Assembly: GCA_964624475.1 (NCBI GenBank)
Contig: CAZUYC010000112.1
Span: 1-64,000, forward strand
Origin: CAZUYC01 sp964624475
GTDB taxonomy: Bacteria; Myxococcota_A; UBA9160; SMWR01
Reading direction: 5' to 3'
Length of the DNA stretch: 64,000 nt
The translations under genes and the position numbers were made by a program. Positions 31,838 through 39,788 of the stretch are shown piece after piece. Within the stretch, counting starts at the first letter, position 1. Each line of letters begins with the position of its first letter. The notes beneath the pieces are model-generated. The model saw nothing but the letters and a program-made list of their open reading frames with translations. It had not been told where the DNA came from and searched no databases.

Positions 31838-34630
31838 CTACTCGGGACTACTCGGGGTCGGAACCCCTTTCGCCAGCTCCACGATCTCCGGATCCGCGCT
31901 CAACACCGGGCATCCCTCGCTCGTCGGCAGCGGGGAGTGACCGTGCTTCACGTTCTCGCGCAGGAGACCGAGCGCCTCCTCTCGTTGCCCACGCTGGAGC
32001 AGCACGCAGGCCAGCTTGCGGCGATCGCCGGCCACCAGGGGATGCGCGTCGCCGTAGACCCCCAGATCGCCGATCAACAAGCCCCGAAGCTCCGCCTCGG
32101 CCTCCGAGAGGCGACCCCGTCTCTCGTGGATCGAGGCCAACGTCGATCGGGTGTCGAGGGTATTCGGGTGTCGCTCCCCCAGGACCCGCGTCTGGGCTGC
32201 GAGGAGTGGCACGAGCAGCTTCTCCGCGTCGGCCAGTCTTCCTCGAGCGAGGTAGACGGTCCCGAGCATCGAGCGCACGACCAGGGTATCGGGGTGATCG
32301 TCCGCCTGGGTCTCCTGCAGCACAGCGACGAGACGGCTCGCCATGGCCTCGGCTTCGTCGAGTCGCTGGGTGTCGAGGTAGACCTGGACGAGGTTGCTGA
32401 GCGCTACGCGCGTCGCGGCGGAACTGGGATCGTTCACCGCGAGCACTTCGAGGGAGAGATCCTCCGCCTCCTTCGAGCGATCCTGCGACACGTACGCGCT
32501 GGCGAGGTCGCTTCTCGCGAGCAGGGTTTCGGGGTGATCCGGACCGAGCGATCGCCTGCGCGCCTCGATGACCTCCAGGTAGAGCGCCTCCGCCTCGCCC
32601 GCGCGGCCCCAGTACCAGTAGGTGTTCGCGAGGTCGTGCATCGAGCGCAGCCGCGTGGGATCATCGGCCCTCATCTGGTCGCCGCCTGCTTCCAGAGCGC
32701 GCTTCAAGAGCGCCTCGGACTGCTCGTACAGGCCGAGCTTCTGATAGACGCGTCCCAGCTCCCCCATCAGGCGGGCGCGCACCAGCGGCTCCGCAGCGAG
32801 CTCGTTCTCGATGCGAGCTGCACCGCGATCGAGGATCTCGCGCGCCGTCACGGTGTTCCCGCGCGCCTCGCCGGGGTCCGACACCTGGAAGAGCCCGACC
32901 AGGAAGTCGGAGACGCGCTCGGCCGTCTCGGCCTCGCGGTTGGCGCGGGCGGCCTCTTGCGCGATGCGGAGCGCCTGCAGCGCCATCGCGGTCGCGAAGG
33001 CCAGCGCGAGCACGAAGGCCCCGACGAGGAGCCGGCGCCGGCGCCGGGTGCGCGCGAGCGCCGCCTTCGCCTCCTCGGCCTCGCGCCGGACGCGGCGTCC
33101 GGCCTCGCGCTCCGCGCGTCGCGGCTCGAGCGCGCGGAGCCGCTCCGCGATGCGCAGCGCATCGCCCGAGCGGTGCTGCGGGTTCCCGTCGACCGCCGCG
33201 GCGATCTCCTCGCGCAATAGCTCGTCCTCGACCTCGCGCTCCCAGCCGGGCGCGATCACGCGCTCGAAGCTCCCGATCGCGAGCTGATACAAGAGCACGC
33301 CGAGCGCGTACACGTCGGCCTGCAGCGTGACGGGCCTCCCCTCCAGGATCTCGGGAGCGAGGTAGGCGAGCGTCCCCGCCCCGCTGCTCCCGAGGTCCGG
33401 GTCGAGGAGCTCGGTGCGGAAGGTGATTCCCGCCTCGGCGAGCTTCCCGCGCTCGAGCAGCATGCCGATGCCGAAGTCCGTGAGCTGCGCGCGCGGGCGG
33501 CCGTCGCGGCCCGCGATGATCAGCACGTTCGCGGGCTTCACGTCCTTGTGCAGCACGCCCACCGAGTGCGCTGCGGCGAGCGCTTCGGCCACCTGGGCGG
33601 CGATCTCGAGGCGGTCGGGGAGAGGCACCGCGCCGATCCCGCCCTGCTCCCGGGCCCAGTCCGCGAGGCTGCCGCCCGCCGAGTACTCGGACTCGATGAA
33701 GTAGGGAGCCTCGTCCAGGTTCCAGTCGAGGATGCGCGTGATGTCGCGCCGATCGCCGAGCGTCTCCTTCAGCAGCCGGAAGAGCGTGATCTCGCGGCGC
33801 AGGCCGCGCAGGCTCTGCGCGTCGTAGCAGAACTTGAAGACGCGCGTCTCCCGGGTCCCGCGCTGCTCGGCCAGCCAGGACTCGCCGAAGCCGCCCTCGC
33901 CGAGCTTGCGCGCGAGCGCCCAGTTCGGACGCCCCGGGACTTCGACGCCGGGCGCGGGGCGCCAGCCGACGATCGTCGACTCGTCGGCGACGCGTCGCGC
34001 CTTGTCCGAGTCGGCCGGCGGAGCGAGCGCGGCCTCACCCGGCTCTGCGACCTCGAAGATCTCGATCCCCTCTTCGACGCCGGCCAGCTCGTAGCGGCCG
34101 TGGGCTACCCAACGAAGCGGCGGATCGCCCGTGCCGCCTCCCACCGCACCCCGCCGGGCGAGGTCGAAGGCCGCGCGCGTCAGCAGGATACGGCCCCCGC
34201 CGGCGAGCGACGCCACGCGCGCCGCGATCGCCTTGGCGAGGCCCTCGACCTCGAGCGGCTTCGCGCCGCGCCGCACGTCCTCGGGGGCGTTTTCGCGCAG
34301 CACGACCTCGCCGAGATGGATGCCGACGCGCGACGCCAGCGACAGCCCCGCCGCCGGGGCGAGCGCGCGCACTCGCTGCTGGTATTCGAGCGCGAAGCGC
34401 ACCGCCAGGATGGGCCGCTCGAAGAGCAGCAGGAAGCCGTCGCTCTTGTCGATCTCGCGCCCCTCGCAGGCCCGCGCGAGCTCGCGGGCCGCGCGGTCGT
34501 GGCGCGCGAGCAGCTCGGCGGCCGCCTCGTCTCCCAGCCGTTGCACGAGCGGCGTGCTCGCGACGAGGTCGCAGACGAGGAGCGTGCGGACCGTGGTCGC
34601 AGCGGCAGCGCTCGGCGGGAGATCGCTCAA
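31838..34630 (-). CDS. adenylate/guanylate cyclase-like domain fused to Ser/Thr kinase, transmembrane helix and TPR repeats
   Basis: A 930-residue signalling protein. Residues 14-195 form a class III cyclase-like domain (TLLVCDLVASTPLVQRLGD, KSDGFLLLF, SRVGIHLGEVVL). Residues about 235-490 form a Hanks-type kinase: KLGEGGFGESWLAE, VLHKDVKPANVL (catalytic Asp363), QLTDFGIGM and LAYLAPEIL. Basic residues precede a membrane helix near 530-555 (LLVGAFVLALAFATAMALQAL). Then come repeated TPR units (LGPDHPETLLARSDLASAYV, LGERHPNTLDTRSTLASIHERRG) to the end. The TPR part should be extracytoplasmic if the kinase is cytosolic. Whether the cyclase domain makes cAMP is unclear. Confidence 0.88.
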   Translation of the reverse strand: MSDLPPSAAAATTVRTLLVCDLVASTPLVQRLGDEAAAELLARHDRAARELARACEGREIDKSDGFLLLFERPILAVRFALEYQQRVRALAPAAGLSLASRVGIHLGEVVLRENAPEDVRRGAKPLEVEGLAKAIAARVASLAGGGRILLTRAAFDLARRGAVGGGTGDPPLRWVAHGRYELAGVEEGIEIFEVAEPGEAALAPPADSDKARRVADESTIVGWRPAPGVEVPGRPNWALARKLGEGGFGESWLAEQRGTRETRVFKFCYDAQSLRGLRREITLFRLLKETLGDRRDITRILDWNLDEAPYFIESEYSAGGSLADWAREQGGIGAVPLPDRLEIAAQVAEALAAAHSVGVLHKDVKPANVLIIAGRDGRPRAQLTDFGIGMLLERGKLAEAGITFRTELLDPDLGSSGAGTLAYLAPEILEGRPVTLQADVYALGVLLYQLAIGSFERVIAPGWEREVEDELLREEIAAAVDGNPQHRSGDALRIAERLRALEPRRAEREAGRRVRREAEEAKAALARTRRRRRLLVGAFVLALAFATAMALQALRIAQEAARANREAETAERVSDFLVGLFQVSDPGEARGNTVTAREILDRGAARIENELAAEPLVRARLMGELGRVYQKLGLYEQSEALLKRALEAGGDQMRADDPTRLRSMHDLANTYWYWGRAGEAEALYLEVIEARRRSLGPDHPETLLARSDLASAYVSQDRSKEAEDLSLEVLAVNDPSSAATRVALSNLVQVYLDTQRLDEAEAMASRLVAVLQETQADDHPDTLVVRSMLGTVYLARGRLADAEKLLVPLLAAQTRVLGERHPNTLDTRSTLASIHERRGRLSEAEAELRGLLIGDLGVYGDAHPLVAGDRRKLACVLLQRGQREEALGLLRENVKHGHSPLPTSEGCPVLSADPEIVELAKGVPTPSSPE

Positions 34631-34716
34631 TCCGTGGCTCCGCCGCCTGCGCGGCCCCGCCCGGCGCCGGGCCTCGGCGCCTCGCGCGCGAGGATAGGTC
34701 GCCGCGGCTGGGTCGC

Positions 34717-34770
34717 CTAGAAGAACGCCCGCCGGATCAGGCCCTGCTCGCGCGCCTTGCGCCAGGAGCC
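34717..34770 (-). pseudogene. 3'-end relic of a CoA-transferase gene
   Basis: On the minus strand the last 17 codons read WRKAREQGLIRRAFF then TAG. This matches the C-terminus of the intact CoA-transferase 720 bases away (EREAREKGLIPRAFF). The DNA identity over about 50 bases is 44 matches by eye. No upstream coding part remains. It forms one side of a direct repeat flanking the toxin-antitoxin module. Confidence 0.65.
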
Positions 34771-34861
34771 CCGGTGGCCCACCCGGGTCGACGGGTTCGA
34801 TCGACCCATGCGCTTGACGCTCGCGCGGGTAGGAATTAGGCCTCCCTCAGGTAGGAATCGC

Positions 34862-35065
34862 ATGGCGCCGCGGGGCACTCCGCTCGCGAAGAAGTCGCTG
34901 GTCGTCGATCCGGAAGCCCTCCGGGAGTGGGTCGAGATCGGCGGCTACCGGAACGAATCGGAGGCCGTCCGTGCCGCCGTCGACGCGGCCCTCGCGATCC
35001 GACGCATGAAGCGGGCGATCGGTCGCCTCCAGTCCCGGCGAACCTTCGGCCGGCGCCTCCGGTGA
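34862..35065 (+). CDS. ribbon-helix-helix-like antitoxin (VapB type)
   Basis: A 67-residue protein: AKKSLVVDPEALREWVEIGGYRNESEAVRAAVDAAL. The beta strand plus two helices and the basic C-terminus resemble type II antitoxins of the VapB family. It overlaps a PIN-domain gene by four bases (GTGA at 35062-35065). The partner toxin is truncated, so this is probably an orphan antitoxin. ATG 34862 is chosen because it leaves about 10 residues before the ribbon strand. Confidence 0.75.
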   Translation: MAPRGTPLAKKSLVVDPEALREWVEIGGYRNESEAVRAAVDAALAIRRMKRAIGRLQSRRTFGRRLR

Positions 35066-35325
35066 GCCGCCCACACACCGCAACGATCGACACGAGCGTC
35101 TGGGTGCCCTACCTGCGCGATCGGCGCTACGCCGCTGCCGTGGAGCCGCTCGTCGACGCCGGGCGGGTGTGGCTGCACAGCGTCGTGCTCCTCGAGCTCT
35201 ACGCCGGCGTCGCCAGCGTCGAAGACGCTCGCGACGTGAACGAGCTCCGCGCGGCCGCGAGCAGCCGCGGACGCCTCTACCATCCCACGGAAGACGACCT
35301 CGTCGTGGCCGGACGCTGCAGGCGG
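35062..35325 (+). pseudogene. VapC-type PIN-domain toxin, 3'-truncated
   Basis: From GTG 35062 the frame reads HTATIDTSVWVPYLRDRRYAAAV (first catalytic Asp), VVLLELYAGV (second acid) and GRLYHPTEDDLVVAGRC, all typical of VapC. After about residue 86 the sequence no longer resembles a PIN domain and the frame runs on without a stop into the antisense of the CoA-transferase gene. The third and fourth acidic residues are lost, so the nuclease should be dead. Confidence 0.7.
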
Positions 35326-35436
35326 CCGCTGAGGTCGGGCGCCCGAGATGTCAGGGGCGAGGCGCGGCGGGGGCGTCCCGGTTCGGGTCGATCTGCGGGC
35401 TCAGGCCGAAGTCGTCCTGGTTCATCGCGAGGACGC

Positions 35437-36774
35437 CTAGAAGAACGCGCGGGGGATCAGGCCCTTCTCGCGCGCCTCGCGCTCGAGGGGCTCGCGGAAG
35501 TCCGGGTGTGCGAGGCCGACGAGGGCCTTGGCGCGCTCGGGCACGGACTTGCCCTTCAGGTTCACCATGCCCCACTCGGTCACGACGTACATCATGTCCG
35601 TGCGCGGCGTCGTGACGATGTTGCCGGGCGTCAAGGCGTTCACGATGCGGCTCTCGCGCCGTCCGTTCTTCTCGTAGGTCGACGCCAGGCAGATGAAGGA
35701 CTTGCCTCCGCGCGAGGCGTAGGCGCCGCGCACGAACTGGAGCTGGCCGCCCGTGCCGGAGATGTGGCGGATCCCGGCCGACTCGCTCGCGGCCTGGCCC
35801 TGGAGATCGATCTGCGTCGTGTTGTTGATCGCGACCACCGCGTCGTTCTGCTGGATGTTCTGCGGCAGGTTCGTGTAGTCGACGGGGAAGGTCTGCGCGC
35901 CCGGGTTGCGGTGAATGAACTCGTAGAGGCGGCGCGAGCCGCCCGCGAAGGTGAAGACCATCTGGTACGGGTTCAGGCGCTTGCGCGCGCCGGTGACGAG
36001 GCCCGCCTCGAAGAGATCGACCATCGAGTCGACCAGCATCTCGGTGTGGACGCCGAGGTCGCGGACGCCCGCGTGCTGGAGCGCCGCACAGACGGCGTTC
36101 GGCATGCCGCCGATCCCGATCTGGAGGCAGGCGCCGGGCTCGATCTCCGCGGCGATCTGCTCCGCGACCCTGCGGTCGACCTCGCTCGCCGGCGGGTTCA
36201 GCACCTCCGGGAGCGGCGCGTCCTCGCCCTCGATTGCGAAGTCGACCTCGCTCGCGTGCACCGCTTCCTGCGCGCCGTAGACCAGCGGGAAGGCCGGGCA
36301 GGTCTCCACGACGAGGACCTTCGCCCGCTCGGTCATGGCCTTGAGATAGGTGCAGCAGGGCCCGAAGTTGAAGTAGCCGTGCTCGTCCATCGGCGCGGTC
36401 TTGATGCACGCGACGTCGACCCGCTCGACGAAGCGGCGGTAGTAATCGGGCGCCTCGCCGAAGTTCATCGGGATGTAGCTCGCGCGCCCGGCGTCGTGCT
36501 GCTTGCGGTCCAGGGCGCTGAAGTGCCAGGAGAGGAAGCAGAAGTGCTCGCCGCTCGGGTCGGCCTCGATCACCGCGCGCGGGCGCATCGTGAAGTTGCC
36601 GCGGATCTTGACGCCGCGCAGCTCGTCCTTGCGCGCCGCGAGCGCGCGGTCGAAGAGGTCGGGCTGGCCGAGCATCGCGCCGTAGTCGACCCAGTCGCCG
36701 GAGCGGACCAGCGCGGCGGCCTCCGCGGCGGAGATGCGCGGCGGCGCTGCGCTCGGCAATCGGGCTCCCGTCAC
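35437..36774 (-). CDS. acetyl-CoA hydrolase/transferase family protein (4-hydroxybutyrate CoA-transferase-like)
   Basis: A 445-residue CoA-transferase with GVKIRGNFTMRPRAV, VERVDVACIKTAPMDEHGYFNFG, GACLQIGIGGMPNAVCAAL, LGVHTEMLVDSMVDLFEAG and TTQIDLQGQAASES. The IGGMPNAV loop and the following HTEM segment are characteristic of the Cat1/AbfT family, where a Glu forms a CoA-thioester intermediate. It exchanges CoA between short acyl acids. GTG 36774 is chosen because sequence upstream of VTGARLPSAAPP is Arg/Pro-rich and not family-like. It is divergent from the sterol-desaturase-like gene. A 3'-end duplicate lies at 34717-34770. Confidence 0.88.
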   Translation of the reverse strand: MTGARLPSAAPPRISAAEAAALVRSGDWVDYGAMLGQPDLFDRALAARKDELRGVKIRGNFTMRPRAVIEADPSGEHFCFLSWHFSALDRKQHDAGRASYIPMNFGEAPDYYRRFVERVDVACIKTAPMDEHGYFNFGPCCTYLKAMTERAKVLVVETCPAFPLVYGAQEAVHASEVDFAIEGEDAPLPEVLNPPASEVDRRVAEQIAAEIEPGACLQIGIGGMPNAVCAALQHAGVRDLGVHTEMLVDSMVDLFEAGLVTGARKRLNPYQMVFTFAGGSRRLYEFIHRNPGAQTFPVDYTNLPQNIQQNDAVVAINNTTQIDLQGQAASESAGIRHISGTGGQLQFVRGAYASRGGKSFICLASTYEKNGRRESRIVNALTPGNIVTTPRTDMMYVVTEWGMVNLKGKSVPERAKALVGLAHPDFREPLEREAREKGLIPRAFF

Positions 36775-36953
36775 GCGGGCACGCCGCGGGCCGCCACCCG
36801 GTCGTCGAGGCGGAAGCGATCGAGGAACACCCTGGCGACTCCTTCCCTCGCGGCCGCCCATCGTAGAGAGCGGCCCACCCGCTTGTCGAGCGCGACGGCC
36901 CAGGCGCGCGCGGCCGGGTCAAGCGGGTCTTCCGCCGGGCCGATCAGGGCCGA

Positions 36954-37976
36954 ATGCAGGAGACGCTCGCGTCCTGGCTCGCCGTGCCGGGCGGGATCCT
37001 GGTCCAGAGCCTCGCGGAGGTGATCGTCTACCCCGTCGACCCGGGCGAGCGGATCTTCTGGCTCTATCTCCTGACCTCGCTCGCGCTCGCCGGCGCCGTG
37101 TACCTCCGGTCCCGGCGCGCCGCGCCGCAGCGTCCGGGGATCCGCGGCTTCCTGCGCTTCTGCTTCCCGCCGGAGATCTGGAGGCACCCCTCCGCCTGGC
37201 TCGACGTGCGCTACTTCCTCGTGCACCAGATGCTGCGCGTCTGGATCTACGGCGCGCTCGTGCTCACGGTCTCGACCGCCAGCGCGGACGAGGTCGCGAG
37301 CGTCCTCCGCCGGCTCCTCGGCGACCCGCCGGCGCCGGCGCGCCCGATCGGCCTCGGCGGACGGGCCGCGATCGCGCTCGCGACGCTCGCGGCGACCGAC
37401 TTCGCGAGCTTCCTCGTGCACTGGCTCCAGCACAAGGTCCCGCTGCTCTGGGCCTTCCACAAGGTGCACCACTCCGCGCCCGTGATGCACCCGCTCAGCA
37501 ACTACCGCGAGCACTGGATCGACAACCTCGGCTACGCGCTCGTCCACGGCGCGACCTCCGGCGCCGCCGCGGGCGCGGCCCTGCAGCTCCACGGCCAGCC
37601 GGTCGGCGTCCTCGAGGTCCTCGGCGTGAACGCCTTCGTCGTCGTCTACAACGCCGCCGGCTACAACCTGCGCCACTCGCACCTGTGGCTCGCCTGGCCC
37701 GGCTGGCTCGGCTGGGTGCTCGGGAGCCCCGCCTACCACCAGATCCACCACAGCGTGGACCCGAGGCACCTCGACAAGAACTTCGCCTTCGCCTTCCCGA
37801 TCTGGGATCGCCTCTTCGGGTCGGCCTACCTGCCGCGCGAGCCCGAGCCGCTCCGCTTCGGCCTCGCCGACGGGAGCGAATCCGAGTACCGGAGCGTGCT
37901 CCGCCTCTGGTTCCTCCCCTTCGCCGAGCTCCTGCGCCGCTCCCGTTCCCGAGGGCTCCTCACGGCCCGACGTTAG
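36954..37976 (+). CDS. sterol desaturase / fatty-acid hydroxylase family protein
   Basis: A 340-residue membrane di-iron enzyme. The histidine boxes are HWLQHKVPLLWAFHKVHHSA (HxxxH then HKVHH, near 157-176), HSHLW (near 242) and HQIHHSVDP (near 262). Several hydrophobic helices surround them. The family inserts oxygen or double bonds into sterols and long-chain lipids using O2. It is alone downstream of the divergent CoA-transferase. ATG 36954 precedes the first hydrophobic segment. Confidence 0.9.
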   Translation: MQETLASWLAVPGGILVQSLAEVIVYPVDPGERIFWLYLLTSLALAGAVYLRSRRAAPQRPGIRGFLRFCFPPEIWRHPSAWLDVRYFLVHQMLRVWIYGALVLTVSTASADEVASVLRRLLGDPPAPARPIGLGGRAAIALATLAATDFASFLVHWLQHKVPLLWAFHKVHHSAPVMHPLSNYREHWIDNLGYALVHGATSGAAAGAALQLHGQPVGVLEVLGVNAFVVVYNAAGYNLRHSHLWLAWPGWLGWVLGSPAYHQIHHSVDPRHLDKNFAFAFPIWDRLFGSAYLPREPEPLRFGLADGSESEYRSVLRLWFLPFAELLRRSRSRGLLTARR

Positions 37977-38115
37977 GCGGGAAAGACCCCTTGGGGCAGA
38001 TCCAAGCCGCGGCAGCGCCCATGGCATCCTCCCGAAGCGCCCTGCGAGCCTGGTGATCGTACGCCACGCGGCGCCCCGGATCGGGGTATCATGCGGCCCC
38101 CAGCGAGGAGGCCCC

Positions 38116-38715
38116 ATGCGGCTGCGCCCGGTACCCGGTCTCGTCCCCGCGGCGATCCTGATCGCGGGCTGCGCGACCCCGTTCGTGGACACCTGGAGGA
38201 GCCCCGAGTGGAGCGGCCCGCCGCTGCGCAACGTCCTGGTCGTGGGCAACGCGCAGAGCGAGGTCGCACGGCGGGCGTACGAGGACGCGATGAGCGCGCG
38301 CCTCGCAAAGATCGGCGTCCGGGCCGAGCCCTCCTACCGGCTGCTGCCCGGCGAGAGGCTCGAGCGGGAGGCGATCGCCCGCGCGGTCGCCGCGGGCGGG
38401 CACGACGGCCTGATCGCGGCCCGCCTCGTCGGCGTCGACCAGCGCGCGAGGTACGTCCCGGCCTCGCCGAGCCCCGTCGCGACCCGCCACGCCGGCTGGC
38501 GCTCCTGGGGCGGCTTCCACGAGCCCGGCAGCGTGAGGATCGACCAGGTCGCCCGCATCGAGACCCAGGCCTGGTCGCTCGCGGACGAGGGGACGATGGT
38601 CTGGGCCGGCTCGTCGGAGAAGGTGAACCCGCGCGACATTCCGCGCGTCGCGAGCTCGCTCGCCGACGCGACCGTCCGCACGCTCCAGGAGGCCGGGGTC
38701 CTGCCCGGCGAGTGA
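38116..38715 (+). CDS. small lipoprotein of unknown function
   Basis: A 199-residue protein with signal PGLVPAAILIAGCATP (lipobox AGC, Cys17). FVDTWRSPEWSGPPLRNVLVVGNAQSEVARRAYEDAMSARL (residues 20-60, in parts) resembles the start of DUF4136/PelC-like outer-membrane lipoproteins, with a Rossmann-like strand LRNVLVVG. Its position 20 bases ahead of the MAPEG gene suggests a shared transcript. Function is unknown. Confidence 0.7.
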   Translation: MRLRPVPGLVPAAILIAGCATPFVDTWRSPEWSGPPLRNVLVVGNAQSEVARRAYEDAMSARLAKIGVRAEPSYRLLPGERLEREAIARAVAAGGHDGLIAARLVGVDQRARYVPASPSPVATRHAGWRSWGGFHEPGSVRIDQVARIETQAWSLADEGTMVWAGSSEKVNPRDIPRVASSLADATVRTLQEAGVLPGE

Positions 38716-38735
38716 CCCCACCGAGAGGAGGATCC

Positions 38736-39131
38736 ATGTCCGTCCCGATGCCCGCGATCACCGCGCTCTACGCCGCCCTCCAGGGGCTCGTCATGCTCGG
38801 GCTCCTGATCCCGCTCGGCCGCCTGCGCTCCCGGACGAACGTCTCGCTCTACGACGGCGGCAACCCGGAGCTCGCGGCCGCGATCCGCCGCCACGCGAAC
38901 TGGACCGAGTACGTGCCCTTCGCCCTGCTCCTGATGCTGCTGCTCGAGCTCTGCGCCGCCTCGGCGGGGCTCCTGCACGGGCTCGGCCTCGGACTCCTCG
39001 CGTCCCGCATCGTCCACCCCTTCGGGATCGATCCCGCCGTGATGCGCCGGCCGCTGCGCGGAATCGGCGCGGGCGGCACGATGATCGTGATCGCGGTCGC
39101 GAGCGTCGCGCTCCTGATCGAAACCTTCTAG
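38736..39131 (+). CDS. MAPEG family membrane protein
   Basis: A 131-residue four-helix membrane protein. The family signature is clear: ITALYAALQGLVMLGLLIPL, AAAIRRHANWTEYVPFALLLMLLLEL (the R-x-N-x-x-E-y-P motif with catalytic Arg/Asn/Glu) and SRIVHPFG. Members are glutathione-dependent transferases or isomerases acting on lipids. GAGGAGGAT precedes ATG 38736. It is probably co-transcribed with the lipoprotein and the site-2 protease-like gene 17 bases downstream. Confidence 0.9.
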   Translation: MSVPMPAITALYAALQGLVMLGLLIPLGRLRSRTNVSLYDGGNPELAAAIRRHANWTEYVPFALLLMLLLELCAASAGLLHGLGLGLLASRIVHPFGIDPAVMRRPLRGIGAGGTMIVIAVASVALLIETF

Positions 39132-39147
39132 GACCGCGGCCTCGGAC

Positions 39148-39768
39148 GTGCAGGGCGACATCGCGCTCCAGGCGCTCGCGTTCCTCGTGCTCCTCTTCTC
39201 GCTCACGGTGCACGAGGCGGCGCACGCGTGGTCGGCCTGGCGCCTCGGCGACCCGACCGCGAAGATGCTCGGGCGCCTGTCGCTGAACCCCGCCGTGCAC
39301 GTGGACCCGCTCGGGACGCTGCTCCTCCCGGGGCTCGCCATCGCGACGGGCGCCCCGGTGATCGGCTGGGCGAAGCCCGTCCCGGTGAACCTGCGCGCGC
39401 TCCGCCGCGGGAGGCGCGACTACGTGCTCGTCTCGGCGGCGGGACCGGCGAGCAACCTCGCGCTCGCCGTCGTGGCGGCCGCCGGCCTCGCCGCGCTCGG
39501 GACCGCAGCCCTCGAGGCGCCGCTCCTCGGCGAGGCGCTCTTCACCGCGCTGCGCATCAACCTGTTGCTCGCGCTCTTCAACATGATCCCGCTCCCGCCG
39601 CTCGACGGCGGGAACGTCCTCGGCGGGATCCTCCCGCCCGGCGCGCTCGCCACCTTCGAGCGCGTGCGGCCCTTCGGCATCGCGATCCTCTACGGCCTGA
39701 TGCTGACCGGCGCGCTCTGGCAGGTGATCGGCCCGCCGTATTTGTTCATGCTGCGCCTGCTCACGTAG
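39148..39768 (+). CDS. site-2 protease (M50) family membrane metalloprotease
   Basis: A 206-residue membrane protein with SLTVHEAAHAWSAWRLGDPTA (HExxH near residues 23-27) and NMIPLPPLDGGNVLGG (the Asp that completes the zinc site, near 152). VDPLGTLLLPG is typical of compact S2P homologues without PDZ or CBS domains. It should cut substrate helices within the membrane. GTG 39148 is the first start after the MAPEG stop. The substrate is unknown; no anti-sigma gene is adjacent. Confidence 0.9.
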   Translation: MQGDIALQALAFLVLLFSLTVHEAAHAWSAWRLGDPTAKMLGRLSLNPAVHVDPLGTLLLPGLAIATGAPVIGWAKPVPVNLRALRRGRRDYVLVSAAGPASNLALAVVAAAGLAALGTAALEAPLLGEALFTALRINLLLALFNMIPLPPLDGGNVLGGILPPGALATFERVRPFGIAILYGLMLTGALWQVIGPPYLFMLRLLT

Positions 39769-39788
39769 CGCGGCGGGCGAGGGTTGGG

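Noticed and set aside
35351..35424. Short minus-strand frame with NQDDFGLSPQIDPNRD next to the CoA-transferase
   Set aside because: Its composition is protein-like, but it has only 24 codons, no family match and no ribosome site.
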